The notes under the pieces were generated by a model. That model made no database searches. It was not told the origin of the DNA and saw only the letters and a list, made by a program, of their open reading frames with translations. Below are positions 46,678 to 56,678 of a stretch of DNA of 64,000 nucleotides, one piece after another. Origin of the DNA: Polaromonas vacuolata (GTDB lineage Bacteria > Pseudomonadota > Gammaproteobacteria > Burkholderiales > Burkholderiaceae_C). Position numbers and translations under genes: made by a program. The number at the start of each line of letters is the position of its first letter. Positions within the stretch are counted from its first letter, which is position 1. The DNA lies in NCBI RefSeq assembly GCF_012584515.1, contig NZ_CP051461.1, forward strand, positions 186,001-250,000, read 5' to 3'.

Positions 46678-47934
46678 TCAGAAGTGCATAGCGCCGTTGG
46701 CTGCCGCGTCGCTGCCAAAGCCAAAAAACGTTAGTAATTCGCTTTTGCGCGCATAGGCGTCACGCTCGCCCAATGCTATTAAGTCCTTGACAAAGCCGGG
46801 TTCAAAAAGCAAGTAGCTGGCCAATGCAGCGCCACCCGGGCTGGCTTTGCTGCCTAGTGCACCAAGGCCGGACAGCGCGTTATAAGTAGCCGGGTGTAAC
46901 TCGCCAACATGCTGCTGCGCCATCGCGTCCAGCGATCGGGAGGGTGAAATCGACATCACCTCAACCGGTTTGTAGGGCAACATGGCGGCTATCTCGCGCG
47001 GTAATTGATTGAGCGTTTTACTCATTCGTTGAGCTTGCTCTACATCGGCTTGTAGGGTGTCCTGAAATACGCTGGCCATGGCGTGGCCGGCGATCGCGCC
47101 TAGCGTTGGTCGGTTGCCGCTGTTGTCAGCTGCACCAGCCAGACCGGCGCGTTCGGGCTGACCTACACCTATCACCAGTACTCGGGATGCACCCAGATGA
47201 ATGGCCGGCGAGAGCGGCGAGCTTTGGCGCATGGAGCCATCGCCGAAATACTCGCGGTGTTCATCGACCCAAAGTGGTGTTGACGGAAAGATAAACGGCA
47301 GCGCGCTGGATGCCATTAAGTGCTCAATCGTGATGTGCTGAAACTCTGTGCGCCGACCCGGTCTGCTCCAATTGGTGAGCGGCTTACCTAATGCGGTTTG
47401 GCAAAAAGTCCAGTGCACGCCGCTGGTGTAGCTCGATGCGGCCACGGCCAATGCATGCAAGGTTTTGTCATGCAAAGCTTGCTCGATATCGGGCAAGGAA
47501 ATAGCGCGGTGCAGGGTATCGACTAAAGGCGTATTGTTCAGAAAAGCTTGCTGCCTGCGTACATGTTGGGATAAAAATAACGCGGCGGCGATGCGGCTAG
47601 AGCGTATCCATCGCGGCACGTCAAGGTGGTAGACCTGATCTGAGCGCAGTTCAGCCCAGAAATTGGCCAGCAGGCCAAAAGCGTTGAGACCCTTGATGGC
47701 ATGGCTGGCCAGATAGGCCGCATTAAGTGCGCCGGCTGAAGTGCCGACCAGAATTTTGAAAGGAAAGGTTTGCTGGTCTGGCCAGAGGCCGCCAGCCAGA
47801 GACAGCATGCTACCTAGTGCGCGCAGCACGCCTGCCTGATAAGCGGTACGTGCACCGCCGCCCATCAGTACCAGCGCATAGGTGTGGTCTTTGTTGTCCG
47901 TTACGGATGTGGAGATAGGTATTGCACGTGGCAT
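46678..47934 (-). CDS. Patatin-like phospholipase
   Basis: Serine-aspartate dyad lipid acyl hydrolase of about 418 residues. The glycine-rich oxyanion motif GGGARTAYQAGV is near residues 24-35. The nucleophile elbow GTSAGALNA lies near residues 61-69 and the catalytic aspartate in FGDGSMRQSSP near residues 226-236. The ATG at 47934 has AGGA five bases upstream and is preferred over the frame start at 47970. It is likely cytosolic or membrane-associated; no signal peptide is seen. Substrate unknown. Confidence 0.88.
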   Translation of the reverse strand: MPRAIPISTSVTDNKDHTYALVLMGGGARTAYQAGVLRALGSMLSLAGGLWPDQQTFPFKILVGTSAGALNAAYLASHAIKGLNAFGLLANFWAELRSDQVYHLDVPRWIRSSRIAAALFLSQHVRRQQAFLNNTPLVDTLHRAISLPDIEQALHDKTLHALAVAASSYTSGVHWTFCQTALGKPLTNWSRPGRRTEFQHITIEHLMASSALPFIFPSTPLWVDEHREYFGDGSMRQSSPLSPAIHLGASRVLVIGVGQPERAGLAGAADNSGNRPTLGAIAGHAMASVFQDTLQADVEQAQRMSKTLNQLPREIAAMLPYKPVEVMSISPSRSLDAMAQQHVGELHPATYNALSGLGALGSKASPGGAALASYLLFEPGFVKDLIALGERDAYARKSELLTFFGFGSDAAANGAMHF

Positions 47935-47970
47935 GTTGTCCTGCTCCAGCCATATATTTTGTGTAAACAA

Positions 47971-48274
47971 ACGAGTTTTAATGTCAGTATGCGCGTGAAT
48001 TCATGCGTTTTTCAAGGCTTCAAATGTGGCTATTGCGTGACAGAGCACCTATCGGAAACCCTAGTGTGTTCATTCGCGCAACGGTTTTGAGGCAATTAAG
48101 TAATCAAAGTGAATTATTCGAGTCGGGGCCTTGCTTTTTTTTTCAAATGTCTGATTGCGCCGAGTAGATTTAGAGCGCATAGTTAATCCAAGCCTGTTGT
48201 CCCTACCGCCTCTTTCCGATTTTCGGTAAGTGGTTTTTTCAACCTGGTTCCATAAGTGGATGAGGAGTTTCTCT
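47971..48274. other. Intergenic region upstream of hpf
   Basis: About 300 bp between divergent genes, with T-rich runs near 48130-48140. No rpoN gene is present upstream of hpf, although rpoN is commonly there in betaproteobacteria. It presumably holds the promoters of both flanking genes. Frames that extend hpf upstream from 48230 lack conserved sequence and are not used. Confidence 0.5.
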
Positions 48275-48616
48275 ATGAATTTGACGATTAGTGGTCATCA
48301 TCTTGAAGTCACGCCAGCGCTGCGTAGCTACGTGACAAGCAAGCTCGATCGAATTACCCGACATTTTGATCAAGTAGTGGATGTCAAAGTGCTTTTGACG
48401 GTGGACAACATGAAGGAAAAGGAAAAACGTCAGCGGGCTGAGTGCAACGTGCATGTCAAGGGCGCTGATTTGTTTGCAGAGAGTTCACACGCAGATTTGT
48501 ACGCAGCAGTCGACGAGTTGACCGATAAGCTCGACCGACAGGTTGTTCGTCACAAGACTAAGACTCAAGACCACCACCACACCACAGCCAAACGTCAGGA
48601 CGCGTTGAACGATTGA
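48275..48616 (+). CDS. hpf: Ribosome hibernation-promoting factor
   Basis: Short-form HPF/YfiA-type protein of 113 residues that binds the 30S subunit and dimerises or silences ribosomes in stationary phase. The fold starts [20 protein letters not shown] and includes [19 protein letters not shown]. The C-terminus is histidine-rich. ATG 48275 with GAGGAG at 48262-48267 is the clear start. It precedes ptsN and hprK. Confidence 0.93.
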   Translation: MNLTISGHHLEVTPALRSYVTSKLDRITRHFDQVVDVKVLLTVDNMKEKEKRQRAECNVHVKGADLFAESSHADLYAAVDELTDKLDRQVVRHKTKTQDHHHTTAKRQDALND

Positions 48617-48686
48617 TGCATTTAAAAGTGTTGCAGACTATGCATAGCTTGCTATCTTTTTTGAAATTAATAAGTATTCTTATTAG

Positions 48687-48713
48687 CTGCCGATAAATCC
48701 GGCAGTTTTTTTT
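48687..48713 (+). terminator. Terminator after hpf
   Basis: Stem CTGCCG / CGGCAG with a 7 bp loop and a run of eight T. It separates hpf from ptsN. Confidence 0.85.
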
Positions 48714-48770
48714 ATGTCATTTTTTTGTTAAGGGTCTCGGTCAAGTGCATAATTCGGCGATTACTAAGCT

Positions 48771-49244
48771 ATGAATCGTCTTTCCCAAATTTTGCCCCCC
48801 ACTCAGGTTCTGGTCAGCGTAGAAGCGACCAGCAAAAAGCGCGCTTTTGAAGAAGCTGGCTTGCTGTTTGAAAATCAACACGGCCTCAATCGTGCCTTGA
48901 TTACCGACAGTCTCTTTGCGCGCGAGCGTTTAGGCTCTACTGGTTTAGGCCATGGCGTTGCAATTCCGCATGGTCGTATCAAGGGCCTCAAAGCGCCCAT
49001 GGCGGCCGTGTTTCAATTGCATGCGCCGATTGGTTTCGATGCGCCAGATGAGCAGGCTGTGGCCTTGCTTATCTTTTTGTTGGTCCCTGAAGCTGCGACC
49101 CAAAAACACCTTGAAATCCTTTCTGAAATTGCTGAGTTGCTCAGCGACAGTGCCTTGCGTGAGCAGCTCAAGTCATGCAATGACGCGGTCCAGCTGCATC
49201 AGATGATTGCCTCTTGGCGCTCAGCTCAACTGGCTGGCGGTTAG
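48771..49244 (+). CDS. ptsN: PTS IIA-like nitrogen regulatory protein PtsN
   Basis: Enzyme IIA-Ntr of 157 residues. The phosphorylated histidine is in [15 protein letters not shown], near residue 66. It is the phosphate acceptor of the nitrogen PTS and affects potassium and sigma-54-linked regulation. It lies between hpf and hprK, the standard order. Confidence 0.94.
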   Translation: MNRLSQILPPTQVLVSVEATSKKRAFEEAGLLFENQHGLNRALITDSLFARERLGSTGLGHGVAIPHGRIKGLKAPMAAVFQLHAPIGFDAPDEQAVALLIFLLVPEAATQKHLEILSEIAELLSDSALREQLKSCNDAVQLHQMIASWRSAQLAGG

Positions 49245-49254
49245 GCGTTCAGTC

Positions 49255-50205
49255 GTGAAACCAACCGCAATCAGCGCCGACGTCCTGTTTGAAGATCACC
49301 GGGCGGCTTTGAAGTGGGAATGGGTCGCCGGACTTGGTGCTTCAGAGCGCCGGTTTGACGAAGTTGCGGTACGCGCCGCCCGCTCTGGTGCGGATTTGGT
49401 GGGATACCTCAATTACATTCATCCCTACCGGGTACAAATCTTGGGCGAGCGCGAAGTTGCTTATCTCACCAACGGTGCTAGTGAAGAAGACTGTAAGCGC
49501 CGTATTTCCCGCATTATCACGCTAGAACCTCCGGTGCTGGTGGTCGGCGACGGTCAGGTCGCGCCAGACACCTTGCTGTCCATGTGTGAGCGCGCTCAGT
49601 TACCGATGTTTGCAACGCCAGAGTCAGCCGCTTTTGTGATCGACGTTTTGCGTGCCTATCTGTCCAAGCATTTTGCTGACCGCACCTCTATGCATGGCGT
49701 GTTCATGGATATTTTGGGCATGGGCGTGATGATTACTGGTGAGTCAGGTCTCGGCAAAAGCGAGCTCGGACTTGAATTGATCTCACGCGGCCATGGCATG
49801 GTCGCCGACGATGCTGTCGATCTCTACCGCATCAACCAAACCACTATAGAAGGCCGCTGCCCTGACTTGTTGCAAAATTTGCTAGAAGTGCGCGGCATAG
49901 GCTTGTTAGATATCAAAGCTATCTTTGGCGAGACCGCGGTGCGCCGCAAGATGCGCCTGAAGATGATTGTCCACTTGGTGCGCAGTGAGACTATGGAGCG
50001 CGACTATGAGCGCATTCCCTACGAGCCGCTGACCCAAGACGTGTTGGGTATTCCGGTGCGCAAGGTCGTCATACAAGTTGAGGCCGGACGCAACATTGCG
50101 GTGCTGGTCGAGGCCGCCGTGCGCAGTGCTATTTTGCAGCTGCGCGGCATCAATATTTATCAAGAATTTGTCGAGCGGCACCGCAAAGCGATGGAGCAAG
50201 GCTAA
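49255..50205 (+). CDS. hprK: HPr kinase/phosphorylase
   Basis: Bifunctional enzyme that phosphorylates and dephosphorylates HPr on serine. The P-loop [14 protein letters not shown] lies near residues 162-175. The family signature [15 protein letters not shown] follows near residues 210-224. GTG at 49255 (VKPTAIS) gives 316 residues and leaves 10 bp after ptsN; a TTG at 49207 would overlap ptsN. Confidence 0.95.
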   Translation: MKPTAISADVLFEDHRAALKWEWVAGLGASERRFDEVAVRAARSGADLVGYLNYIHPYRVQILGEREVAYLTNGASEEDCKRRISRIITLEPPVLVVGDGQVAPDTLLSMCERAQLPMFATPESAAFVIDVLRAYLSKHFADRTSMHGVFMDILGMGVMITGESGLGKSELGLELISRGHGMVADDAVDLYRINQTTIEGRCPDLLQNLLEVRGIGLLDIKAIFGETAVRRKMRLKMIVHLVRSETMERDYERIPYEPLTQDVLGIPVRKVVIQVEAGRNIAVLVEAAVRSAILQLRGINIYQEFVERHRKAMEQG

Positions 50206-50212
50206 GCAAAGC

Positions 50213-50659
50213 CTATCCGTGCGCTTGGCGTGTGGTGTTTCGGCTGGGGCACTCGACTTTGGTGCAGTTGGCGTAAATCGACAGAGAGTGGTCGGCGATG
50301 CTAAAGCCTTTGTCTTTGGCGACTGCTGATTGGCGTTTTTCGATTTCCGCATCAAAAAACTCTTCCACCTTGCCGCAGTCTAGGCAGACTAAGTGGTCGT
50401 GATGCTGGCCTTCATTGAGCTCATAAATCGCTTTGCCGGATTCGAAGTTGCTGCGATTGAGTAAACCGGCTTGTTCAAACTGCGTCAGCACCCGGTAGAC
50501 AGTGGCCAAGCCGATGTCTGAGCTGTTTAGCAACAGCACCTTAAACACATCTTCGGCCGTCATATGGCGTTGTTTGCCAGCCTGAAAAATCTCAAGAATT
50601 TTCAGGCGCGGTAGCGTTGCTTTTAAGCCGGTATTTTTTAGCTCGTTAATATTGCTCAT
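50213..50659 (-). CDS. fur: Ferric uptake regulator Fur
   Basis: Iron-responsive repressor of 148 residues. The DNA-binding domain includes [12 protein letters not shown] and [20 protein letters not shown]. The metal-binding region has [16 protein letters not shown], near residues 87-102. It is divergent from bamE, the typical fur/bamE pair of betaproteobacteria. It ends 7 bp from hprK, convergent. Confidence 0.95.
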   Translation of the reverse strand: MSNINELKNTGLKATLPRLKILEIFQAGKQRHMTAEDVFKVLLLNSSDIGLATVYRVLTQFEQAGLLNRSNFESGKAIYELNEGQHHDHLVCLDCGKVEEFFDAEIEKRQSAVAKDKGFSIADHSLSIYANCTKVECPSRNTTRQAHG

Positions 50660-50817
50660 AGTATTATTTCTCCAGAAAAAGGCAGCGCTAATGCACAGGG
50701 GTGAGCGTGGAATTAAATGTCCGCGGCGCTGACGCGGGTTAGCCTCGCCGCTTTACCCTTGGGGCTGTTCCCCCTGCCGCTACAATGATCAATCATATCG
50801 CTACACCCCACCCAATG

Positions 50818-51396
50818 CCCGCAAAAAACAGTTTCAGCATACGTTCAGCGCAAAGCTCAGCGCTCGCCCTCTTTGCCGGTCTGCTGCTCTCGGCTTGCGC
50901 CGGCACCAGCACTGGTAGTAGTGCTATCAACCCAGTTAACTGGATCACGCCTTATAAAATCGATGTTATCCAAGGCAATTTCGTCTCAAGTGAGCAAGTT
51001 GCACTATTAAAAGCTGGCATGACCCGGCCGCAGGTCAAGGAAGTGCTGGGCACGCCGCTGATCACTAGCATTTTTCACGCCGACCGCTGGGACTATGTGT
51101 TTACCTTTAAGCGCCAAGGTGTGCAGTCCCAGTCATACCGCTATAGCGTGTTTTTTAAAGGCGATCGCCTTGAATCATTCAGCGGTGATGACATGCCTAG
51201 CGAGAGTGAATTCATCACCCGTCTAGACAACCAGCGCAAGCTAGGTAAGGTGCCGGCCTTGCAAGCCACGCCAGAGCAACTCAAAGCGGCAGAGGCGCAG
51301 CGTGGCGCTAAGCCCGCGGTGCAAGCCGCTCCCTTAGCGGCTCCAGCCGGCGCGCAAGCCGCGACTTATCCGCCACTTGAGCGTCCCGCACAATGA
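50818..51396 (+). CDS. bamE: Outer-membrane assembly lipoprotein BamE
   Basis: SmpA/OmlA lipoprotein of the Bam complex. A signal peptide ends LLLSACAG, giving a lipidated cysteine near residue 28 from this start. The core has [20 protein letters not shown] and [18 protein letters not shown]. The C-terminus is Ala/Pro-rich. ATG at 50785 is an alternative start with a longer leader. It overlaps dapB by 4 bp. Confidence 0.93.
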   Translation, partial: PAKNSFSIRSAQSSALALFAGLLLSACAGTSTGSSAINPVNWITPYKIDVIQGNFVSSEQVALLKAGMTRPQVKEVLGTPLITSIFHADRWDYVFTFKRQGVQSQSYRYSVFFKGDRLESFSGDDMPSESEFITRLDNQRKLGKVPALQATPEQLKAAEAQRGAKPAVQAAPLAAPAGAQAATYPPLERPAQ

Positions 51397-52208
51397 GCGA
51401 TGCGTCACGTATTGCTGTAACCGGCGCCAGCGGCCGCATGGGCCAGATGTTGATAGAGGCCATTCGCCAGAGCGGAGACTGCACGCTCAGTGGCGCGCTC
51501 GACCAAGCCTCTAGCCCAGCTATTGGCAGCGATGCAGCCGCTTTTGCGGGTCACGTCAGCGGTGTCCCGATTCACTCGGAGATAGCACGCGGTTTAGCCA
51601 ATGCACAGGTGTTAATTGATTTCACCCGGCCTGAAGGCACACTCGCGCACTTAGCGGTTTGCCGTCAATTAGGTGTCAACTTGGTGATTGGTACGACTGG
51701 TTTTTCCCCCGCTCAAAAAGCCGAAATTGCTGCCGCGGCACAAGACATCGCCATAGTCATGGCGCCGAATATGAGCGTTGGCGTGAATGTCACGCTTAAA
51801 TTGTTAGAGATGGCCGCCAAAGCGCTGTCTACCGGCTACGACATAGAAATCATTGAAGCTCACCATCGTCACAAGGTCGATGCGCCGTCCGGCACGGCGC
51901 TGAAGATGGGTGAAGTTATCGCTGATGCTTTGGGCCGCGACCTCAAGGACTGTGCAGTCTATGCCCGTGAAGGCGTGACCGGCGAGCGCGATCCGTCCAG
52001 CATTGGCTTTGCCACCATACGCGGCGGCGACATAGTCGGTGACCATACCGTGCTGTTTGCCGGCATTGGCGAGCGTATAGAAATTAGCCACAAGTCTTCC
52101 AGCCGCGCTACTTACGCTCAAGGCAGTTTGCGCGCGGCGCGCTTTCTGCACGGCCGCAAGAGTGGTTTGTTTGACATGTTTGACGTGCTCGGACTCAATC
52201 AGGCTTGA
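51393..52208 (+). CDS. dapB: 4-hydroxy-tetrahydrodipicolinate reductase DapB
   Basis: Lysine and diaminopimelate biosynthesis. The NAD(P) motif [13 protein letters not shown] [12 protein letters not shown] is near residues 8-19. The active-site HHRHK follows in [19 protein letters not shown] near residue 150. 271 residues, normal length. It overlaps bamE by 4 bp, and the exbB ATG lies 2 bp after its stop. Confidence 0.96.
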   Translation: MSDASRIAVTGASGRMGQMLIEAIRQSGDCTLSGALDQASSPAIGSDAAAFAGHVSGVPIHSEIARGLANAQVLIDFTRPEGTLAHLAVCRQLGVNLVIGTTGFSPAQKAEIAAAAQDIAIVMAPNMSVGVNVTLKLLEMAAKALSTGYDIEIIEAHHRHKVDAPSGTALKMGEVIADALGRDLKDCAVYAREGVTGERDPSSIGFATIRGGDIVGDHTVLFAGIGERIEISHKSSSRATYAQGSLRAARFLHGRKSGLFDMFDVLGLNQA

Positions 52209-52210
52209 GC

Positions 52211-52870
52211 ATGGATATGCTGGCCCTCATGACGCAAGGTGGAACAATCAGTCAGCTGGTTGCGCTGTTGCTGCTGATGATGTCGGTTGCGAGTTGGGTG
52301 CTCATACTCTGGAAGTCTTGGTTGCTGTCCCGCGCTGGCAAAGATGTGGCGCGCTGCACGGCGGCTTTCTGGCAGTCCAGCTCTATTGCAGAGGCAAGCC
52401 AGACCATCACTGCTTTTGACCGCGAATCTTTAGTGCTTCCTCTGCTCGAAGCGAGCGCGATGACCGGCGGCAGCACATTGGCCGGTGCTGGCGAGAAGTC
52501 GGCCCAACTCACCCGCGTTTTACGCAATGCCTTGCATGCTGTTTTACACAAGTTGCAGTTTGGCCAAGTGGTGCTAGCGACGGTGGGTTCCACCGCCCCG
52601 TTTGTTGGGCTACTAGGAACTGTTTGGGGTATTTACCATGCGCTGATCGGCATTGCTTCGGCTGGCCAAGTCAGTCTGGACCAAATTTCAGGCCCTGTCG
52701 GCGAAGCCTTAATCATGACTGCCGCAGGTCTTGCTGTAGCCATTCCTGCAGTTCTTGCTTACAACATATTTGGTCGTATCGTCGCGCGAATAGAGGCGGA
52801 ACTGGAAGGCTTTGCGCATGATTTGCGCGAACTACTGACACCCGCCAACCCTCCGCCAGACTTGTCATGA
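52211..52870 (+). CDS. ExbB/TolQ-family proton-channel protein
   Basis: Membrane protein of 219 residues. Helices lie near residues 12-32, about 118-140 and about 160-185, and the family block GLLGTVWGIYHALIGI is near residues 133-148. Together with the following ExbD-like gene it couples the proton gradient to an outer-membrane task. No TonB or TolA is encoded nearby, so ExbB and TolQ cannot be separated. ATG 52211 is used in preference to a TTG at 52205. Confidence 0.88.
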   Translation: MDMLALMTQGGTISQLVALLLLMMSVASWVLILWKSWLLSRAGKDVARCTAAFWQSSSIAEASQTITAFDRESLVLPLLEASAMTGGSTLAGAGEKSAQLTRVLRNALHAVLHKLQFGQVVLATVGSTAPFVGLLGTVWGIYHALIGIASAGQVSLDQISGPVGEALIMTAAGLAVAIPAVLAYNIFGRIVARIEAELEGFAHDLRELLTPANPPPDLS

Positions 52871-53313
52871 GCTTTGGTCGACTCGGACGCAGCCAAGGTG
52901 CGCAGCCCATGAGCGAGATCAATGTCACGCCCTTGGTTGACGTGCTGCTGGTGCTGGTGGTAATTCTCATCATCACGGCACCCTTGCTGGCGAGCTCTAT
53001 CAAACTCAATCTGCCCAAGACCGATGCGGCTGAGCCAATCGGTCCCGCCGCATCGCTCTCGCTAGTGGTGGACCGCAACGGCCAAGCTTTTCTTAACGAC
53101 AAGCCGCTAACGCTAACCCAGCTCGGCATCAGCTTAAGCCAAACTGCGGCCCAAGATCCGGATACCGAAGTGCAGCTGCGCGCCGACGCGGCAGTGCCTT
53201 ATGGCCAGATTGTTACGGTCATGGGTGTGGCGCAAAAAGCCGGTCTTAACCGAATCGGCTTTGTGGCTGACGAGCCCTTGCCGGCTCCAAACGCTGCGCC
53301 CGGTAAACCCTAA
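52867..53313 (+). CDS. ExbD/TolR-family protein
   Basis: Protein of 148 residues with one membrane helix. The functional aspartate is in NVTPLVDVLLVLVVILIITA, near residues 19-38. The periplasmic domain follows. It overlaps the ExbB gene by 4 bp and is its obligate partner. Confidence 0.9.
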   Translation: MSFGRLGRSQGAQPMSEINVTPLVDVLLVLVVILIITAPLLASSIKLNLPKTDAAEPIGPAASLSLVVDRNGQAFLNDKPLTLTQLGISLSQTAAQDPDTEVQLRADAAVPYGQIVTVMGVAQKAGLNRIGFVADEPLPAPNAAPGKP

Positions 53314-53437
53314 AACGCGGCCATAGAGACGCTGGTCAGATTTTGTTCTGGCTGCGCCTAAAATCATCTTTAGTTAAATGGCGCCTGCGGCCGCCGGTTG
53401 GCTTTCTCTTTTTCCTTTTCCATTGGCTCCTATCCTC

Positions 53438-56086
53438 ATGCAAGACAAATACCAGCACCTAGACATCGAGCGCGATGCCCAAACCGAATGGACAGCCGCC
53501 GACGTCTACCGCGTGTCAGAAGACCAGAGCCGCCAAAAATACTACGCCTGCTCCATGCTGCCTTACCCTAGCGGCAAGCTGCACATGGGCCATGTGCGCA
53601 ACTACACGATTAACGACATGCTGGCGCGGCAACTGCGGATGAAAGGCTTTAACGTCCTCATGCCCATGGGCTGGGACGCTTTTGGTTTGCCAGCAGAAAA
53701 TGCCGCCATGAAAAACGGTGTACCGCCAGCGCAGTGGACTTTTGACAACATCGCATACATGAAAAAGCAGATGCAAGCCTTGGGCCTTGCTATCGACTGG
53801 AGCCGTGAAGTCACCACCTGCTCGCCCGACTACTACAAGTGGAATCAGTGGCTATTTTTAAAAATGCTGGAAAAAGGCATTGCTTATCGCAAGACCCAAG
53901 TCGTGAATTGGGACCCAGTGGACATGACCGTGCTGGCTAATGAACAAGTGATAGACGGCAAAGGCTGGCGCACTGGTGCGGTGGTTGAAAAGCGTGAGAT
54001 TCCGGGCTACTACCTAAAGATCACCGATTACGCTGAAGAATTACTGGGTCAGGTACAAAACGGTTTGCCGGGCTGGCCTGAACGCGTCAAGCTAATGCAA
54101 GAAAACTGGATTGGCAAAAGCGAAGGCGTGCGCTTTGCGTTCAACCACAGCATCGCCAACGCCAAAGGCGAATTGATTGATGACGGCCGCTTGTATGTTT
54201 TTACCACCCGGGCTGACACCATCATGGGCGTGAGCTTTTGTGCCGTCGCACCCGAGCATGCGTTAGCCGTTCACGCCGCAGCCAGTAATCCTGAGCTTGC
54301 CGCTTTTATTGAAGAGTGCAAAGGTGGCGGCACGACCGAGGCCGAGCTAGCCACGCAGGAAAAAAAGGGCCAAGCCACGGGCCTATTTGTGAGTCATCCG
54401 CTGACCGGCGCGTTGATTGAAGTTTGGGTTGGTAACTACGTGCTCATGAGCTACGGTGACGGTGCTGTGATGGGCGTGCCCGCACATGATGAGCGTGATT
54501 TTGAATTCGCCAAAAAATACAATCTCAGCATCAAACAAGTTTGCACCGTCAAGGATAAAACCTTTGATCTTGACGTTTGGTCCGACTGGTATGGCGACAA
54601 ACAGCAGGCTGTGTCGATCAATTCTGGCAAGTACAACGGAATGGCTTGCTTGACCGCCATAGACGCGGTGGCACAAGACCTCGCCGGCATAGGCATGGGC
54701 GAGAAAAAAACCACCTGGCGACTGCGCGACTGGGGCGTTAGCCGTCAGCGCTACTGGGGCACACCGATTCCCATCATTCACTGCACCGAGCATGGTGCGG
54801 TACCCGTGCCCGAAAAAGATTTGCCAGTCATACTGCCGTTAGATTGTGTGCCCGATGGTTCTGGCAATCCGCTCAATAAGCACGAAGGTTTTCACGCCGG
54901 TGCCCTGTGCCCAATCTGTGGCAAGCCGGGTCGGCGCGAGACCGACACCATGGATACCTTTGTCGACTCGTCCTGGTATTTCATGCGTTATTGCGACCCA
55001 AAAAATACCCAGGCTATGGTCGCCGGCGGCGCTGACTACTGGATGCCAATGGACCAGTACATAGGCGGCATTGAACACGCTATCTTGCACCTGCTGTATG
55101 CGCGTTTTTGGACCAAGGTAATGCGCGATATGGGACTGGTCAAAATCGACGAGCCCTTTACCAAGCTGCTGACCCAAGGCATGGTGCTCAATCACATTTA
55201 CACCCGCAAAGGTGAGAAGGGCGGCGTCGAGTACTTCTGGCCGCACGAGGTAGAAGACAGCCATGACGCTGCGGGTAAAGTCATAGGCGCAAAACTCAAA
55301 GAAGCCAAAGGCGACTTGCCCGCTGGCACTGCCATCACCTACGAAGGTGTTGGCACTATGAGTAAATCCAAAAACAACGGCGTTGATCCGCAGGACTTGA
55401 TTGAGAAATATGGCGCCGACACCGCCCGCCTTTACACCATGTTCACCGCGCCGCCCGAAGCTACGCTGGAGTGGAATGATGCGGGTGTTGAGGGCAGCTA
55501 CCGCTTTTTGCGTCGGGTCTGGAATTTTGGTCACAAGCTCAGCACGTTGACGACCCTTGATGCGCCGCAAATAGCCCCTGAATTAAATAAAAAAATTCAA
55601 GCCTTTCGCTTCGACATTCACACCTTGCTCAAGCAGGTGGACTATGACTACCAGCGCATGCAGTACAACACCGTCGTGTCTGGCTGCATGAAGTTACTCA
55701 ATGCGCTGGAAGACTTCGAGTCTCAGGCTGGCAACGCGGCCTTGCCCGCATTGCGGGAAGCCTTTGGCATTTTGCTGCGCTGCCTGTATCCGGCTACCCC
55801 GCACATCGCTCACTCTCTTTGGTCTGAGCTTGGTTATGTTGCTGAGCATGGCGCTTTGCTCGATGCCGCTTGGCCAGCGGTCGATGCCAGTGCACTGGTC
55901 AAAGACGAACTAGAGTTGGTACTGCAAATTAACGGCAAGATGCGCGGCTCGATTACCGTTAGCGCTAGCGCTGACAAGGCCGCGATTGAAGCCGCAGCGC
56001 TGGCCAGCGAAGCTTTCATAAAGCAGGCCGTTCCGGCTAAAAAAGTCATCGTAGTACCCGGCCGTTTGGTCAATATCGTCGTCTGA
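53438..56086 (+). CDS. leuS: Leucyl-tRNA synthetase
   Basis: Class I synthetase of 882 residues. The HIGH-type motif is [11 protein letters not shown] near residues 44-54 and KMSKS is [10 protein letters not shown] near residue 638. The large CP1 editing domain lies between them, with TRADTIMGV near residue 256. The start is ATG 53438 (MQDKYQ); the upstream in-frame extension to 53378 is not conserved-looking. It is followed after 33 bp by lptE. Confidence 0.97.
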   Translation: MQDKYQHLDIERDAQTEWTAADVYRVSEDQSRQKYYACSMLPYPSGKLHMGHVRNYTINDMLARQLRMKGFNVLMPMGWDAFGLPAENAAMKNGVPPAQWTFDNIAYMKKQMQALGLAIDWSREVTTCSPDYYKWNQWLFLKMLEKGIAYRKTQVVNWDPVDMTVLANEQVIDGKGWRTGAVVEKREIPGYYLKITDYAEELLGQVQNGLPGWPERVKLMQENWIGKSEGVRFAFNHSIANAKGELIDDGRLYVFTTRADTIMGVSFCAVAPEHALAVHAAASNPELAAFIEECKGGGTTEAELATQEKKGQATGLFVSHPLTGALIEVWVGNYVLMSYGDGAVMGVPAHDERDFEFAKKYNLSIKQVCTVKDKTFDLDVWSDWYGDKQQAVSINSGKYNGMACLTAIDAVAQDLAGIGMGEKKTTWRLRDWGVSRQRYWGTPIPIIHCTEHGAVPVPEKDLPVILPLDCVPDGSGNPLNKHEGFHAGALCPICGKPGRRETDTMDTFVDSSWYFMRYCDPKNTQAMVAGGADYWMPMDQYIGGIEHAILHLLYARFWTKVMRDMGLVKIDEPFTKLLTQGMVLNHIYTRKGEKGGVEYFWPHEVEDSHDAAGKVIGAKLKEAKGDLPAGTAITYEGVGTMSKSKNNGVDPQDLIEKYGADTARLYTMFTAPPEATLEWNDAGVEGSYRFLRRVWNFGHKLSTLTTLDAPQIAPELNKKIQAFRFDIHTLLKQVDYDYQRMQYNTVVSGCMKLLNALEDFESQAGNAALPALREAFGILLRCLYPATPHIAHSLWSELGYVAEHGALLDAAWPAVDASALVKDELELVLQINGKMRGSITVSASADKAAIEAAALASEAFIKQAVPAKKVIVVPGRLVNIVV

Positions 56087-56119
56087 TCCATGCTTGATAA
56101 ATCAACCACAGGACATGTC

Positions 56120-56629
56120 ATGCAGCGTCGTTTTTTTCTACTCACTAGCGCTGCGGCCAGCGCATTAAGCTTGTCCGCTTGCGGTTTTGCGCTGCGCAAA
56201 GCACCAGAGTTTTCTTTCTCCACGCTTTACAGCGCCCTTGGTGAAGGCTCTGCGCTCGGGGTTGAGCTCAAGCGTAATTTGGAGTCCAGCGGCAAGGTCA
56301 AGGTGATTAGCGATCCGACGCAGATCGCTAAAGCCGATGTGGTGCTCGATGTCATCAAAGAGCAGCGCGAGCGTGTGGTAGTGGGTCTAAACGCGGCCGG
56401 TCAGGTGCGAGAGTTTCAATTGCGTATTCGTTTTAAGTTTCGCCTGCGTACGCCGGGCGGGCGGGAGATCATTCCAGAGACCGAGATTTTGCAGCAACGC
56501 GACATCAGCTTTAACGAGTCTGCCGTGTTGTCTAAAGAGCCCGAGGAAGCCTTGCTCTACCGCGATATGCAGAGGGATATAGTCCAGCAGTTAATGCGCC
56601 GTTTGGCGGTGATCTCGCTCAGGCCTTAG
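56120..56629 (+). CDS. lptE: LPS-assembly lipoprotein LptE
   Basis: Plug lipoprotein of the LptD/E outer-membrane translocon. A signal peptide ends ALSLSACGF with the lipidated cysteine near residue 21. The core includes DVIKEQRERVVVGLNAAGQV and LLYRDMQRDIVQQLMRRL. ATG 56120 follows AGGA by 6 bases; an ATG at 56090 is in frame. holA normally follows directly but here is 4.5 kb away. Confidence 0.92.
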   Translation: MQRRFFLLTSAAASALSLSACGFALRKAPEFSFSTLYSALGEGSALGVELKRNLESSGKVKVISDPTQIAKADVVLDVIKEQRERVVVGLNAAGQVREFQLRIRFKFRLRTPGGREIIPETEILQQRDISFNESAVLSKEPEEALLYRDMQRDIVQQLMRRLAVISLRP

Positions 56630-56678
56630 TCGTACGTCTTAGTACTGGGTGTGCGCGTTGGTCGGCAGCATGCGGGTT

